Numbered from the stretch's first letter, positions 7,387 through 16,074 are shown. The stretch is 64,000 nt of DNA from Flavobacterium sp. M31R6 (GCF_013284035.1 NZ_CP054141.1:3224001-3288000); one strand, 5' to 3'. Program-made: numbers and translations. The notes: generated from the sequence alone by a model not told the origin.

Positions 7387-7846
7387 CAAAAATCAATGGC
7401 AATAGCAAAAATCAATTTTAAAAAATGAATATCAATAAACCAAAATTTCCTAAAATATTCAATTTTGAAGACCGATTAGTAAGATTTGCTGGAGAGTGCA
7501 TTATTTTTAGTCGTAAATTAGAAAAAACATTTGAACATGATTACTATAAAAATCAACTCATTAGATCATCAGGCAGTTCTTCCTTAAATTATGGTGAAGC
7601 TCAAGGTACGATTACTGACAAAGATTTTATTTTTAAAATTTCATTAAGTATAAAAGAACTTAAAGAATCTAGAAATTCATTAAAAATTCTTGATTATATA
7701 AAGGCTGGAATTGAAGATGAAAGAAATGATTTATTAACTGAAGTTGAAGAATTAATAGCTATTTCTTCAAAAATGATGAATAATAAGAGAATGTAAAATC
7801 AATTAAAAAATTTAAGATTGATTTTTGATATTGTAATTGATTTTTG
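7387..7846. repeat. 36-bp inverted repeat enclosing the four-helix-bundle gene
   Basis: Arm 7387-7422 and arm 7811-7846 are inverted copies matching at 32 of 36 positions. As RNA, two of the four mismatches become G-U pairs. Each arm contains two copies of the 11-mer CAAAAATCAAT spaced 19 bp apart. The arms tightly frame the coding region 7425-7796, so the transcript could fold with the open reading frame in the loop. Confidence 0.75.
7425..7796 (+). CDS. Four-helix bundle protein (23S rRNA intervening-sequence/S23 family)
   Basis: A 123-residue protein, all helical in pattern, with the family's typical segments: RLVRFAGECIIFSRKLEKTFEHDYYKNQLIRSSGSSSLNYGEAQ in the first half (reported here only as residues 14-58) and KISLSIKELKESRNSLKIL in the second. 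This is the TIGR02436 family first seen in intervening sequences of bacterial 23S rRNA and related to Avd of diversity-generating retroelements. No reverse transcriptase is nearby. Here it lies between yggS and the exonuclease gene, framed by 36-bp inverted repeats. Members are thought to bind nucleic acid; the cellular role is unknown. Confidence 0.85.
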   Translation: MNINKPKFPKIFNFEDRLVRFAGECIIFSRKLEKTFEHDYYKNQLIRSSGSSSLNYGEAQGTITDKDFIFKISLSIKELKESRNSLKILDYIKAGIEDERNDLLTEVEELIAISSKMMNNKRM

Positions 7847-7855
7847 ATATTTAAC

Positions 7856-9217
7856 ATGTACGCAATACTCGACATAGAAACCACAGGAGGACAATTCAAC
7901 GAAGAAGGGATAACGGAGATTGCTATCTATAAATTTGATGGACATGAAATCGTAGACCAGTTCATCAGTTTAATCAATCCAGAAATTCCCATTCAGCCGT
8001 TTGTGGTCAAACTCACCGGTATAAACAACGAAATGCTTCGTAGTGCTCCAAAGTTTTTTGAAGTGGCCAAACGCATTATTGAAATGACAAACGACTGCGT
8101 ACTTGTTGCACACAATGCCTCTTTTGACTATCGAATTCTACGTACCGAATTTCGTCGTCTCGGGTATGATTTCAACATTAAAACCCTTTGTACCGTAGAA
8201 TTATCCCAACGTCTATTACCGGAACAGCCCTCACATAGCTTAGGCAAACTGGTACGTGCACTAGGAATTCCTATGGCCGACAGACACAGGGCTAGCGGTG
8301 ATGCCATGGCGACAGTTAAACTTTTCAAGATGCTTTTGGACAAAGATTTGGAAAAAACAATCACAAAAGAGTTGATCAAATTTGAAGTTATCAAAGGAGT
8401 ATCTCCAAAATTACTGGATATTATCGAAAGCCTACCTTCCAAAACCGGAATTTACTACATTCATCGCGAAGATGGCAGTATTATATTTATTGGACAAAGC
8501 AAAAACATCAAAAAAAGAGTCAATCAGCATTTTACAGGTATAACCAAAAGTTCCAAGAAAATCCAAGCAGAAGTATTCACAGTTACTTTTGAGGAAACTG
8601 GAAGTGAATTGATTGCATTATTAAAAGAATCCGAGGAAATAAAGAAAAATAGTCCCATATATAACCGAATGGCTCGCAAGAATACTTTCTCATGGGCTAT
8701 TTATGCTGAAAAAGATCCAAATGGATATTTGAATTTAAAACTTCAAAAAGCCGACGGCCGTAAAAAAGAAATAACGGCATTTGCCAACCAACAGGAAGGA
8801 AAAAACGCTCTCAATCGCATTACAGAAAGCTATCAACTGTGCCCAAAACTTACCGGTCTTTCCAATTCAAAAACTCCTTGCACCCAACATGAAAACAATC
8901 AATGTGATGGCGCTTGTATCGGACAAATAACATCTGAAGAATACAATTCAAGAGTTCAGGTTTTTATCGACAAAAACCTTTTCGACAACAAAAACATGAT
9001 TATCATTGACAGAGGAAGAAAAACAGGTGAACACAGTGCAATATTAATAGAAAAAGGAATTTGCAAAGGATACGCATTTTATGATTTAAATTATCAAATC
9101 ATAAACCCCGAAATCCTAAAAAACATCCTGGTCCCAATACCAAATAACAGAAACACCCGAACTTACATTCAAGGTTATTTAAGAAAACATAGAGTAATGA
9201 AAATTATTAATTTTTAA
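7856..9217 (+). CDS. DEDDh exonuclease fused to a UvrC-like GIY-YIG nuclease domain
   Basis: I place the start at the ATG at 7856 (453 residues) because MYAILDIETTGG is the normal exonuclease N-terminus; the longer frame begins at a TTG in the downstream repeat arm. Residues 1-170 are a DnaQ/epsilon-like 3'-5' exonuclease (LDIE with D6 and E8, HNASFDYRIL, and HRASGD with H144 and D149). Residues about 195-275 are a GIY-YIG domain (GIYYI and IFIGQS, then KKNSPIYNR). The C-terminal part is conserved with this fusion type but not assigned. It probably acts in DNA repair; both nuclease sites appear complete. Confidence 0.9.
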   Translation: MYAILDIETTGGQFNEEGITEIAIYKFDGHEIVDQFISLINPEIPIQPFVVKLTGINNEMLRSAPKFFEVAKRIIEMTNDCVLVAHNASFDYRILRTEFRRLGYDFNIKTLCTVELSQRLLPEQPSHSLGKLVRALGIPMADRHRASGDAMATVKLFKMLLDKDLEKTITKELIKFEVIKGVSPKLLDIIESLPSKTGIYYIHREDGSIIFIGQSKNIKKRVNQHFTGITKSSKKIQAEVFTVTFEETGSELIALLKESEEIKKNSPIYNRMARKNTFSWAIYAEKDPNGYLNLKLQKADGRKKEITAFANQQEGKNALNRITESYQLCPKLTGLSNSKTPCTQHENNQCDGACIGQITSEEYNSRVQVFIDKNLFDNKNMIIIDRGRKTGEHSAILIEKGICKGYAFYDLNYQIINPEILKNILVPIPNNRNTRTYIQGYLRKHRVMKIINF

Positions 9218-9226
9218 TAATCATAA

Positions 9227-10075
9227 TTGGAAAAAGTAAAGTCAAAATATGGTGTTTTCAGACAAAAAACTCAAATTATAATCTACGGAACAAACACAAG
9301 AGCTGGTAGATTATTTGATTTGATTCTTTTAGGAGTTATTCTATTGAGTGTCTTTTTAGTAATGATGGAAACAGTAGAAGGTTTTGATGCAAAATACCAC
9401 AATCAACTTGTTTTATTTGAATGGGTCATTACCATTTTTTTCACTCTTGAATACATCTTACGAATAATTTCAATTAACAAACCTATAAGATACATATTCA
9501 GTTTTTACGGCCTAATAGATTTAATTGCGACATTACCAATGTATTTATCTCTATTTTTCCCTGGAACAAGAATATTGTCAGTAATTCGGGCATTGCGATT
9601 ATTACGGTTATTCAAAATCCTCAATCACCCCAAATTTACAAGCCAATCCTTACACATGAAAGAGGCTCTCAATGCCAGTAGAGGAAAAATTATAGTCTTT
9701 ATTTATTTTGTACTTATCAGCACCATTATAATTGGATCAATCATGTACATTGTAGAAAGCAAAGAAAGTGGTTTTACAAGTATTCCCATGAGTATTTACT
9801 GGACTATTGTAACCTTAACAACCGTTGGCTATGGTGACATTTCCCCTCAAACTCCCCTAGGTCAATTTTTAGCCGCATTGGTTATGATACTAGGATATGG
9901 AATCATTGCCGTTCCTACCGGAATTGTAACTGCCGAATTTGCAAAAAGAAATACCAATCAAGAAACAGACTTAGACACGATTAAAACTGCTTGTTCATCA
10001 TGTGGCACATTCACTCTAAATAAAGAAGCTAAATTTTGCTACAGTTGCGGAAACAAATTAAACAATAATAATTAG
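9227..10075 (+). CDS. Voltage-gated-type potassium channel with C-terminal zinc ribbon
   Basis: A 282-residue six-transmembrane channel. It starts at a TTG (9227): an in-frame TAA lies directly upstream, and the next methionine is too far in. The S4-like helix has regularly spaced arginines (R115, R121, R124, R127), and the pore loop carries the K+ selectivity filter TVGYGD at 199-204. After S6 the cytoplasmic tail ends in a four-cysteine zinc ribbon (CSSC at 256-259, CYSC at 271-274). It probably passes K+ across the inner membrane in response to voltage. The gene follows the exonuclease gene by only 9 bp. Confidence 0.9.
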   Translation: MEKVKSKYGVFRQKTQIIIYGTNTRAGRLFDLILLGVILLSVFLVMMETVEGFDAKYHNQLVLFEWVITIFFTLEYILRIISINKPIRYIFSFYGLIDLIATLPMYLSLFFPGTRILSVIRALRLLRLFKILNHPKFTSQSLHMKEALNASRGKIIVFIYFVLISTIIIGSIMYIVESKESGFTSIPMSIYWTIVTLTTVGYGDISPQTPLGQFLAALVMILGYGIIAVPTGIVTAEFAKRNTNQETDLDTIKTACSSCGTFTLNKEAKFCYSCGNKLNNNN

Positions 10076-10216
10076 GAGCTAATCCAGCTGTACACTACAA
10101 CTCCTCATTATTCCAGCAGTTTTTCTAAGGAATAAAAGGAGCTTCTTTCAGTCGCTCTTTTATACCAAGAAAAACAAACTGGAATAACTCCGGGGTTTTC
10201 GTTACCATCTGGGCTA
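10075..10216 (-). repeat. Dispersed intergenic element, copy 2, with long imperfect hairpin
   Basis: Read on the minus strand, it begins AGCCCAGATGG (10215-10205) and ends ACAGCTGGATTAGCT (10091-10077), the same ends as the element at 1786-1866. The core differs: CTGGAATAA (10179-10187) pairs with TTATTCCAG (10108-10116), and inner segments around 10131-10142 and 10153-10165 also pair imperfectly. It fills the whole gap between the channel gene and miaA. Confidence 0.7.
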
Positions 10217-10227
10217 TCAAAAAAAAT

Positions 10228-11151
10228 ATGAAATACTTAATTACCATCGTCGGACCAACAGCCATAGGAAAAACAGCCTTAAGCATAGACCTGGCCAAAC
10301 ACTATAATTGTCAAATTATTTCCTGCGACAGCCGACAGTTTTTCAAAGAAATGACTATTGGAACAGCTGTGCCCAATCCAGGAGAATTGGCATTAGCAAC
10401 ACACCATTTCATTCAAAACAAATCCATTTTTGATAATTACACTGTAGGTGATTTTGAAAAAGAAGCACTATTAAAAATAGAAGAATTATTCCAAAACAAT
10501 GATTACGTAGTGCTTGTTGGCGGTTCTGGATTATATGTAGATGCCATTTTAAAAGGGTTTGATGAATTTCCAACCATAGATTCCTCCATTCGGGAAAACG
10601 TGAATTTAAGTTATGAAAATCAAGGAATTGAATATTTACAAAAACAATTAGAAACTCTTGATCCAATCTATTTTCAAAAAATAACTTCCGAAAACCCACA
10701 AACCTTGCAAAACCCGCAACGTATGATGCGATTTGTAGAAGTCTGCCTTGGAACCGAGAAACCTTATTCCTCTTTTTTAAATCAAAAGAAAAACAATCGA
10801 AATTTCATGCCTATCATCATTGGCCTTGAAGCAGACAGAAACGTGATTTACGAAAGAATAAACCAAAGGGTAGATATAATGCTTAATCAAGGACTTTTGG
10901 CCGAAGCTCAAGCTTTATACGAACACAAAGAATTAAACGCCTTACAAACGGTAGGATATCGAGAATTATTCAGTTATTTTGATGGAGAATTTACGCTCCC
11001 TTTTGCCATTGAAGAAATTAAAAAAAACACCCGCCGATTTTCAAAACGCCAACTCACTTGGTTCAAACGCAAAGAAAACACCAAATGGTTTGACTATTTA
11101 ACGGAACGAAAGGAAATAATTGAATATATAGATAATCAAACAAAAATCTAA
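10228..11151 (+). CDS. miaA: tRNA dimethylallyltransferase
   Basis: A 307-residue enzyme that adds a dimethylallyl group to N6 of A37 in tRNAs reading codons that begin with U. It has the P-loop GPTAIGKTALS (9-19), the substrate-binding DSRQFF (34-39), VGGSGLYVDAIL and, near the C-terminus, TVGYRELFSYF and KRQLTWFKR. The length is normal. It follows the dispersed element and is followed, 56 bp later, by the acyl-ACP thioesterase, with heptamer repeats between. Confidence 0.96.
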   Translation: MKYLITIVGPTAIGKTALSIDLAKHYNCQIISCDSRQFFKEMTIGTAVPNPGELALATHHFIQNKSIFDNYTVGDFEKEALLKIEELFQNNDYVVLVGGSGLYVDAILKGFDEFPTIDSSIRENVNLSYENQGIEYLQKQLETLDPIYFQKITSENPQTLQNPQRMMRFVEVCLGTEKPYSSFLNQKKNNRNFMPIIIGLEADRNVIYERINQRVDIMLNQGLLAEAQALYEHKELNALQTVGYRELFSYFDGEFTLPFAIEEIKKNTRRFSKRQLTWFKRKENTKWFDYLTERKEIIEYIDNQTKI

Positions 11152-11172
11152 ATTCTATTTTCTTTTTTCTAA

Positions 11173-11207
11173 AATCTTAATTCTGCAATCTTAAATCTTA
11201 AATTTCC
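11173..11207 (+). repeat. Heptamer run (AATCTTA) directly before the thioesterase start
   Basis: Five 7-bp units in register: AATCTTA, ATTCTGC, AATCTTA, AATCTTA, AATTTCC, ending at the base before the ATG at 11208. The repeat therefore supplies the whole translation-initiation region of the thioesterase gene. Confidence 0.7.
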
Positions 11208-11948
11208 ATGCCAATAGATCCAAATTTCACTTCCATATTGAGTAAAGACTGGGAAATCAATTTTACCCAATGTACTCCAAATGGCTATTTAAAATACACT
11301 GATTTATGCAATCTTTTGCAATTAACAGCTGCTGCTCACTCCGAAGTGGGAGGAATCAGCTTTACAGATATGCAGGAATTTAACCAAGCTTGGGTTTTGA
11401 GCAGAATGAGGGTAGAAATTACCGATTTACCCAAATGGAGAGACGTTGTAACCATAAAAACCTGGATTAATTCCCTAGAAAATTCCCGTTCGGTTCGTGC
11501 GCTCGAAATGCATGTCAACGGTAAAAAAATAGTGGGATCAGAAACCTTTTGGGCTGTTTTCAACACCAAAGCCCGCAGGCCAGAACCTTTGGCACTTCCC
11601 TACCAGCATTTTGAATTGTATCCTGAAAAGAGAGCAACTGAGATGGGTTTCTCAAAAATAAATTTACCCCAAGAAAAAGAAGAAATTTTTGAAAGAACAG
11701 TTTCCTTATCCGATTTAGACATTGTCAATCATGCCAATAATGTAAAATACTTGGAATGGTGCTTGGATTTAGTCGATGAAAACAAAATACTATCCCAACA
11801 AATAAAAAGCTTTGAGATGAACTTTTTGAAAGAACTCTCGCTAAAAGATAAAGTGATAATTCATGAATGCATAAATGATAACGATGTTGTTTTTAGCATC
11901 ACCAAAGAAGATAAAACATGTTTTGCTTTGCAGCTCAATTGGAAATAA
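11208..11948 (+). CDS. Acyl-ACP thioesterase (FatA/FatB-type, PF01643 fold)
   Basis: A 246-residue double-hotdog protein. The first hotdog carries DLCNLLQLTAAAHSEVGG and the strand QAWVLSRMRVEI. The second has SDLDIVNHANNVKYLEWCLD, the N-x-H site seen in acyl-ACP thioesterases. Such enzymes release free fatty acids from acyl carrier protein. The gene ends in a bidirectional terminator shared with the convergent response regulator. The chain-length preference is not readable. Confidence 0.85.
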   Translation: MPIDPNFTSILSKDWEINFTQCTPNGYLKYTDLCNLLQLTAAAHSEVGGISFTDMQEFNQAWVLSRMRVEITDLPKWRDVVTIKTWINSLENSRSVRALEMHVNGKKIVGSETFWAVFNTKARRPEPLALPYQHFELYPEKRATEMGFSKINLPQEKEEIFERTVSLSDLDIVNHANNVKYLEWCLDLVDENKILSQQIKSFEMNFLKELSLKDKVIIHECINDNDVVFSITKEDKTCFALQLNWK

Positions 11949-11950
11949 AA

Positions 11951-11978
11951 AAAAGCTTCGAAATTAATCGAAGCTTTT
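11951..11978. terminator. Bidirectional intrinsic terminator
   Basis: An 11-bp perfect stem AAAAGCTTCGA (11951-11961) with TCGAAGCTTTT (11968-11978) and a 6-nt loop. A- and T-runs flank it on both sides, so it can stop both the thioesterase gene and the convergent response regulator operon. Confidence 0.85.
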
Positions 11979-12000
11979 CTTTATGAATTAACAAGACCTA

Positions 12001-12708
12001 TTATTTCCCTTTCACAACTAATCTAAATCCTTCACCGTGAATGTTCAAAATTTCAACATCCTCGTCTTGTTTTAAATACTTTCTTAGTTTGGCGATGTAA
12101 ACATCCATACTTCTAGAAGTAAAATAGTTATCATCTCTCCATATTTTTGTTAAAGCCAATTCCCTTGGCATCAAATCATTTTCATGCAAAATCAACATTT
12201 TAAGTAGTTCATTCTCTTTTGGAGACAACTTAATAGGTTCTTCGTTATTAAACGTTAAGAATCGAAGTTTCGAATTAAGATGAAACTTACCAACATTAAA
12301 TTCAAATTGAACCGCTTCTGTTTTTACATCAGATGCTTTTCTTTGTATGATGGCTTTAATTTTCATCAATAAAACTTCAGAATCAAAAGGTTTGTTCAAA
12401 TAATCATCTGCACCAGCTTTATAGCCTTTCAACACATCCTCTTTCATTGACTTTGCAGTAAGAAAAATGATAGGCACATCATTGTTCTTTTCTCTTATTT
12501 CTTTTGCTAAAGTATACCCATCTTTGTATGGCATCATCACATCAAGAATGCATAAATCATAGGAATCCTTCTTGAATTTTTCAAAACCTTCCATACCATT
12601 TTTAGCTAAAACAACATCAAAATCATTTAGCATTAAATAGTCTTTTAGAACTGCACCAAAATTAAGGTCATCTTCTACTAATAGTATTTTTTTATTTGTG
12701 TTTTCCAT
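12001..12708 (-). CDS. OmpR-family DNA-binding response regulator (RprY-like)
   Basis: A 235-residue two-domain regulator. The receiver has the acidic pair EDD at 12-14, the phosphoacceptor Asp 56 in LDVMMPYKDGY, and the conserved Lys in FLTAKSMKED. The C-terminal winged helix contains LSPKENELLKMLILHEN and SRSMDVYIAKLRKYL. It lies 3 bp downstream of its histidine kinase and is surely its partner. The pair resembles RprXY of Bacteroides in arrangement and domain type; the stimulus is unknown. Confidence 0.92.
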   Translation of the reverse strand: MENTNKKILLVEDDLNFGAVLKDYLMLNDFDVVLAKNGMEGFEKFKKDSYDLCILDVMMPYKDGYTLAKEIREKNNDVPIIFLTAKSMKEDVLKGYKAGADDYLNKPFDSEVLLMKIKAIIQRKASDVKTEAVQFEFNVGKFHLNSKLRFLTFNNEEPIKLSPKENELLKMLILHENDLMPRELALTKIWRDDNYFTSRSMDVYIAKLRKYLKQDEDVEILNIHGEGFRLVVKGK

Positions 12709-12711
12709 ACT

Positions 12712-14295
12712 CTAATTTATTAAAGGTAATTTTATAATGAAGGTACTTCCTTTTCCCTTTTCACTTTCTACATATATTTGACCATTATGGTCGTCTACAA
12801 TTCTTTTTACATAAGCTAGACCTAAACCATGTCCTTTTACATTATGTATGTCTCCGGTATGTTCTCTATAAAATTTTTCAAAAATTCTTTTTTGAGCAAT
12901 TTTACTCATACCCACGCCATTATCTTTTATTTTAATAAGAACCATGTCCTTGATATTTTCAGTATAAATGTCAATTTTAGGAATACCAGGAGTATATTTT
13001 ATGGCATTTTCCAAAATATTGACTATTACATTCGTAAAATGGACATCATTCAGTAAAACTGTTTTTCTTATAGCTCCAAAATGAATATCAATAGTTCCTT
13101 CTCTATCTTCTAAGATCAAGTTAACATGTTCAATAGCATCATTTATAACTTCTTCTATATCACTTGATTCCTTTATAATATTTAATTCTTTCTTTTCTAA
13201 TTTAGAAATCCTTAATACATTTTCTACTTGGGCATGCATTCGTTTGTTTTCGTCCCGAATCATTTCGAGGTACTTAAACACTTTCTCTTTGTCTTCAATG
13301 ATCTTCGGATTTCGAATCGCGTCTAAAGCAAGATTTATTGTTGCAATTGGTGTTTTAAACTCATGCGTCATATTATTGATAAAATCAGTCTTAATCTCCG
13401 AAATTTGTCTTTGACGAATCAACTGATTTAAAGCAGTGGTATAAGCGATTATAATAATTAACGTAAATATGATGGACAAAATCGTAATACTTACCAATTC
13501 AGACAGTAAAAACTTCTTTTTGTGTGGGAAATAAACCAATAATTTATATTTTTCATTTCCCTCATTATCTGTGAAAACTGGAATCGAATAAGTGGCATCC
13601 TTAACATACATGAAATTATCAGATTTTACTTTAGTTTGTATTCCATTACTTAAAATTCCAAACTCAAACTTGGTTTTTACACCATATTCTTCTAATTCCT
13701 TTTTAATGATTTCTCTTAAAACTTCCTTTGAAATTCTTTCTTGAAGAGGCATTGCAGAAGCAATATCTTTAAAGAAAATCTCAAATTGAGCATTATCCAA
13801 TATGTCTAAATTACCCGATTTTTCAATTTTCACATCCGGAATCAAGCTCTGCTGTATGCCGGAATTATCAAGGCTGTTTTTATTATAAACTTCAGTAACC
13901 CTTCTAGAATTGAAGTTTTTAAAACTTTCAGTGTCAAATTTTTTATCAAAAAGTCCTGCAGAAATTTTAAAGTCTTCGGATATTATACTATTCGAATAAA
14001 TTATAGTCTGATTAGTCTTTGGATTTTTTTGAACATAATAAAATTCTAATAAATCATCCCTTTTAGGAATTTTACCCGTACTATCTTTATAATGGTTGTA
14101 CTTATCATAAAAACTATAAGCTTCTCGATTCTGCAGTTTTTCAGCAACATTACCAATTACCTGCTTAACATGAAACTTAAATTGTTCATCATTATTCTTA
14201 AATGAAGTATTAAACCAATATACCTGCACAAGAATTATCCCTATCAAGGATAAACTCATTAACAATACAAGTAATCTAAAAAATAATTTATTCAT
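12712..14295 (-). CDS. Sensor histidine kinase (RprX-like)
   Basis: A 527-residue membrane kinase. Transmembrane helices lie at about 5-27 and 265-288, enclosing a periplasmic sensor of roughly 235 residues. The cytoplasmic part has the H-box MTHEFKTPIATI (phosphoacceptor His 311), the N-box NILENAIKYTP, the G1 box KDNGVGMS and the G2 box GHGLGLAYVKRIV. It forms an operon with the response regulator downstream. A TAATTTTG -7-like element lies at 14308-14301 just before the start, without a clear -33 partner. Confidence 0.93.
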   Translation of the reverse strand: MNKLFFRLLVLLMSLSLIGIILVQVYWFNTSFKNNDEQFKFHVKQVIGNVAEKLQNREAYSFYDKYNHYKDSTGKIPKRDDLLEFYYVQKNPKTNQTIIYSNSIISEDFKISAGLFDKKFDTESFKNFNSRRVTEVYNKNSLDNSGIQQSLIPDVKIEKSGNLDILDNAQFEIFFKDIASAMPLQERISKEVLREIIKKELEEYGVKTKFEFGILSNGIQTKVKSDNFMYVKDATYSIPVFTDNEGNEKYKLLVYFPHKKKFLLSELVSITILSIIFTLIIIIAYTTALNQLIRQRQISEIKTDFINNMTHEFKTPIATINLALDAIRNPKIIEDKEKVFKYLEMIRDENKRMHAQVENVLRISKLEKKELNIIKESSDIEEVINDAIEHVNLILEDREGTIDIHFGAIRKTVLLNDVHFTNVIVNILENAIKYTPGIPKIDIYTENIKDMVLIKIKDNGVGMSKIAQKRIFEKFYREHTGDIHNVKGHGLGLAYVKRIVDDHNGQIYVESEKGKGSTFIIKLPLIN

Positions 14296-14354
14296 TCAAG
14301 CAAAATTAGTATTTTAACAATATAATAGATAAAGCATTAACCAAAGATTAACAT

Positions 14355-14951
14355 TTAAGACTTCATTTGTTTAATTCTTAAAAATTTAAGAATTTTAACA
14401 ATTTCAGGCTTTATCGCCTCCATACTAGTGTTTTTAATAATAAAATCACTTTTTGATGATTTTTCCTCATCATTCCATTGATTTTTTATTCTTTCCAAAA
14501 CTTTTTCGCGTGTCGTTTTATCTCTTTCAATAACTCTTTGAATCCTAATTTCAAGAGGAGCTACAACATTTATAATATAGTCACACTCTTTATAACTGCC
14601 GCTTTCAAATAAAATTGCACTTTCGTAAATAACAAACGGATTATTTTGATGTTCCAAAAGCCATTCTCTGAAATGTTGTTTCACTGCAGGATGCACAATA
14701 CTGTTAAGCTTTCCTAATCTTTTGTCATCATTGAAAACAATTTCGGATAGTTTATCCCTAAGCAAAACACCTTTATCAAAAACTGCGCTTCCAAATTCTT
14801 CTTTAATTTGTTTCAAAACAGAATCAGACTGCATCAATTTTTTGGCCTCCAGATCTGTAATATAAACTGGAACTCCAAGAGATAAAAATTCATTGGCAAC
14901 GGTAGTTTTACCGCTCCCAATACCTCCAGTTAAACCAATTATTTTAGTCAT
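14355..14951 (-). CDS. coaE: Dephospho-CoA kinase
   Basis: A 198-residue kinase catalysing the last step of coenzyme A synthesis, phosphorylation of the ribose 3'-OH of dephospho-CoA. The P-loop GGIGSGKT is at 9-16, followed by the conserved IVHPAVKQHFREWL, VIYESAILFESG and the lid region QRVIERDKTTREKVLERI. Its start lies one base after the stop of the glycosyltransferase upstream, so the two are probably co-transcribed. Confidence 0.96.
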   Translation of the reverse strand: MTKIIGLTGGIGSGKTTVANEFLSLGVPVYITDLEAKKLMQSDSVLKQIKEEFGSAVFDKGVLLRDKLSEIVFNDDKRLGKLNSIVHPAVKQHFREWLLEHQNNPFVIYESAILFESGSYKECDYIINVVAPLEIRIQRVIERDKTTREKVLERIKNQWNDEEKSSKSDFIIKNTSMEAIKPEIVKILKFLRIKQMKS

Positions 14952-14952
14952 A

Positions 14953-15951
14953 TTATATTTTAAAAAACAATTCAGGAAAAGCTTCCTTTGGGTCTTGTTT
15001 TAAAATTATTACTTTAACATAAGACTTTAAAAATCCAATACCATATCCATAAAACTGTTTCCAAACTGCAATAATTGATAAATAGCCAATTTTAACACTT
15101 TTATTCTGAATAGAAGATAACAAAAATAATGCCAAAAAGTAGCCAAAATAAAATTTAAGCAGAATATCTTGATTAAAAACCAACAATACTAAAGATACAA
15201 AAAATCCTATTATAAAAACCGTTGGGAAGAAAAAAGTTAATTTATTATATTCTGGATACCAACTATTTAGTATTGGTCTGGCTTTACCAAATTTATTTAC
15301 TTGCACAGAAAATTTTTCCCAATCAATTCTCCTTTTGTGATAAACAAATGCTTTCGAAAAAAGTCTGGTTTCAAAACCTAAGTTCCACAAACGGATTGAC
15401 AAATCTGGATCTTCTCCAGGATGAATATTACCAAAGCCTTTTGAAACTTCGAATGCCTTACGCGAAATTCCCATATTAAAACTTCTGGGTTGAAATTTTC
15501 CTATTTTTTCCGAACCGCCTCGGATTCCTCCCGTAGTAAGAAAAGAGGTCATTGCAAAATTGATGGCTTTTTGAATATCCGAAAAACTATCCAAAGCTTT
15601 ATCCGGACCACCAAAACAGTCCACATAATTTTCTTTTAAGGCTTTATCAACTTCATTCAAATAATTACTGGGTATAATGCAATCAGAATCGAAAATGATA
15701 TAATAATCCCCCCTAGCCTTATTCATTCCGTAGTTTCTGGAATCGCCTGGACCAGAGTTTTCTTTATAGTAGTATGAAATATCCAGTCTATCACCATATT
15801 TTTTTGCAACGTCTTGACATCGAATTGTAGAACCATCCTCTATCAATACAATTTCAAAAATTTCTTCATAGGTTGATTTTGCTAAACTTTCTAATAATTC
15901 ATCTACTTCATCAGGGCGATTATAAACGGGAATGATCAATGAAAACAACAT
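14953..15951 (-). CDS. Family 2 glycosyltransferase with C-terminal membrane segments
   Basis: A 332-residue GT-A enzyme. It begins LFSLIIPVYNRPDEVDELLES, has the nucleotide-sugar DSD motif in IIFDSDCIIP, then GGPDKAL and a GEDPDLSIRLW stretch in the acceptor region. Hydrophobic segments at about 240-262 and 268-285 suggest the C-terminus sits in the inner membrane. The product (glycolipid, O-antigen or other) cannot be told. The Bacteroidota-like -7 element TACCTTTG lies at 16007-16000. Confidence 0.88.
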   Translation of the reverse strand: MLFSLIIPVYNRPDEVDELLESLAKSTYEEIFEIVLIEDGSTIRCQDVAKKYGDRLDISYYYKENSGPGDSRNYGMNKARGDYYIIFDSDCIIPSNYLNEVDKALKENYVDCFGGPDKALDSFSDIQKAINFAMTSFLTTGGIRGGSEKIGKFQPRSFNMGISRKAFEVSKGFGNIHPGEDPDLSIRLWNLGFETRLFSKAFVYHKRRIDWEKFSVQVNKFGKARPILNSWYPEYNKLTFFFPTVFIIGFFVSLVLLVFNQDILLKFYFGYFLALFLLSSIQNKSVKIGYLSIIAVWKQFYGYGIGFLKSYVKVIILKQDPKEAFPELFFKI

Positions 15952-16021
15952 AATAGTAATTGGGTTATTATTTTTTTATTCGTTTAATTTAATTTTTAGC
16001 AAAGGTACTCTTTATCAATAA

Positions 16022-16052
16022 AAAAACCATCAAATAAATAATGATGGTTTTT
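16022..16052 (-). terminator. Intrinsic terminator after fabI
   Basis: AAAACCATCA pairs with TGATGGTTTT across a short AT-rich loop, and a T-run follows on the minus strand. It lies about 25 bp after the fabI stop. Confidence 0.8.
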
Positions 16053-16074
16053 ATACTACAAACTGTTTATATCC

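Noticed and set aside
7243..7428. Plus-strand frame of 61 codons overlapping the end of yggS
   Set aside because: It arises because the heptamer repeat is open in all frames. It would be reached only by a frame shift in yggS and has no own start signal.
7425..7796. Diversity-generating retroelement with an Avd protein
   Set aside because: The protein is of the Avd/S23 fold, but there is no reverse transcriptase and no template or variable repeat nearby.
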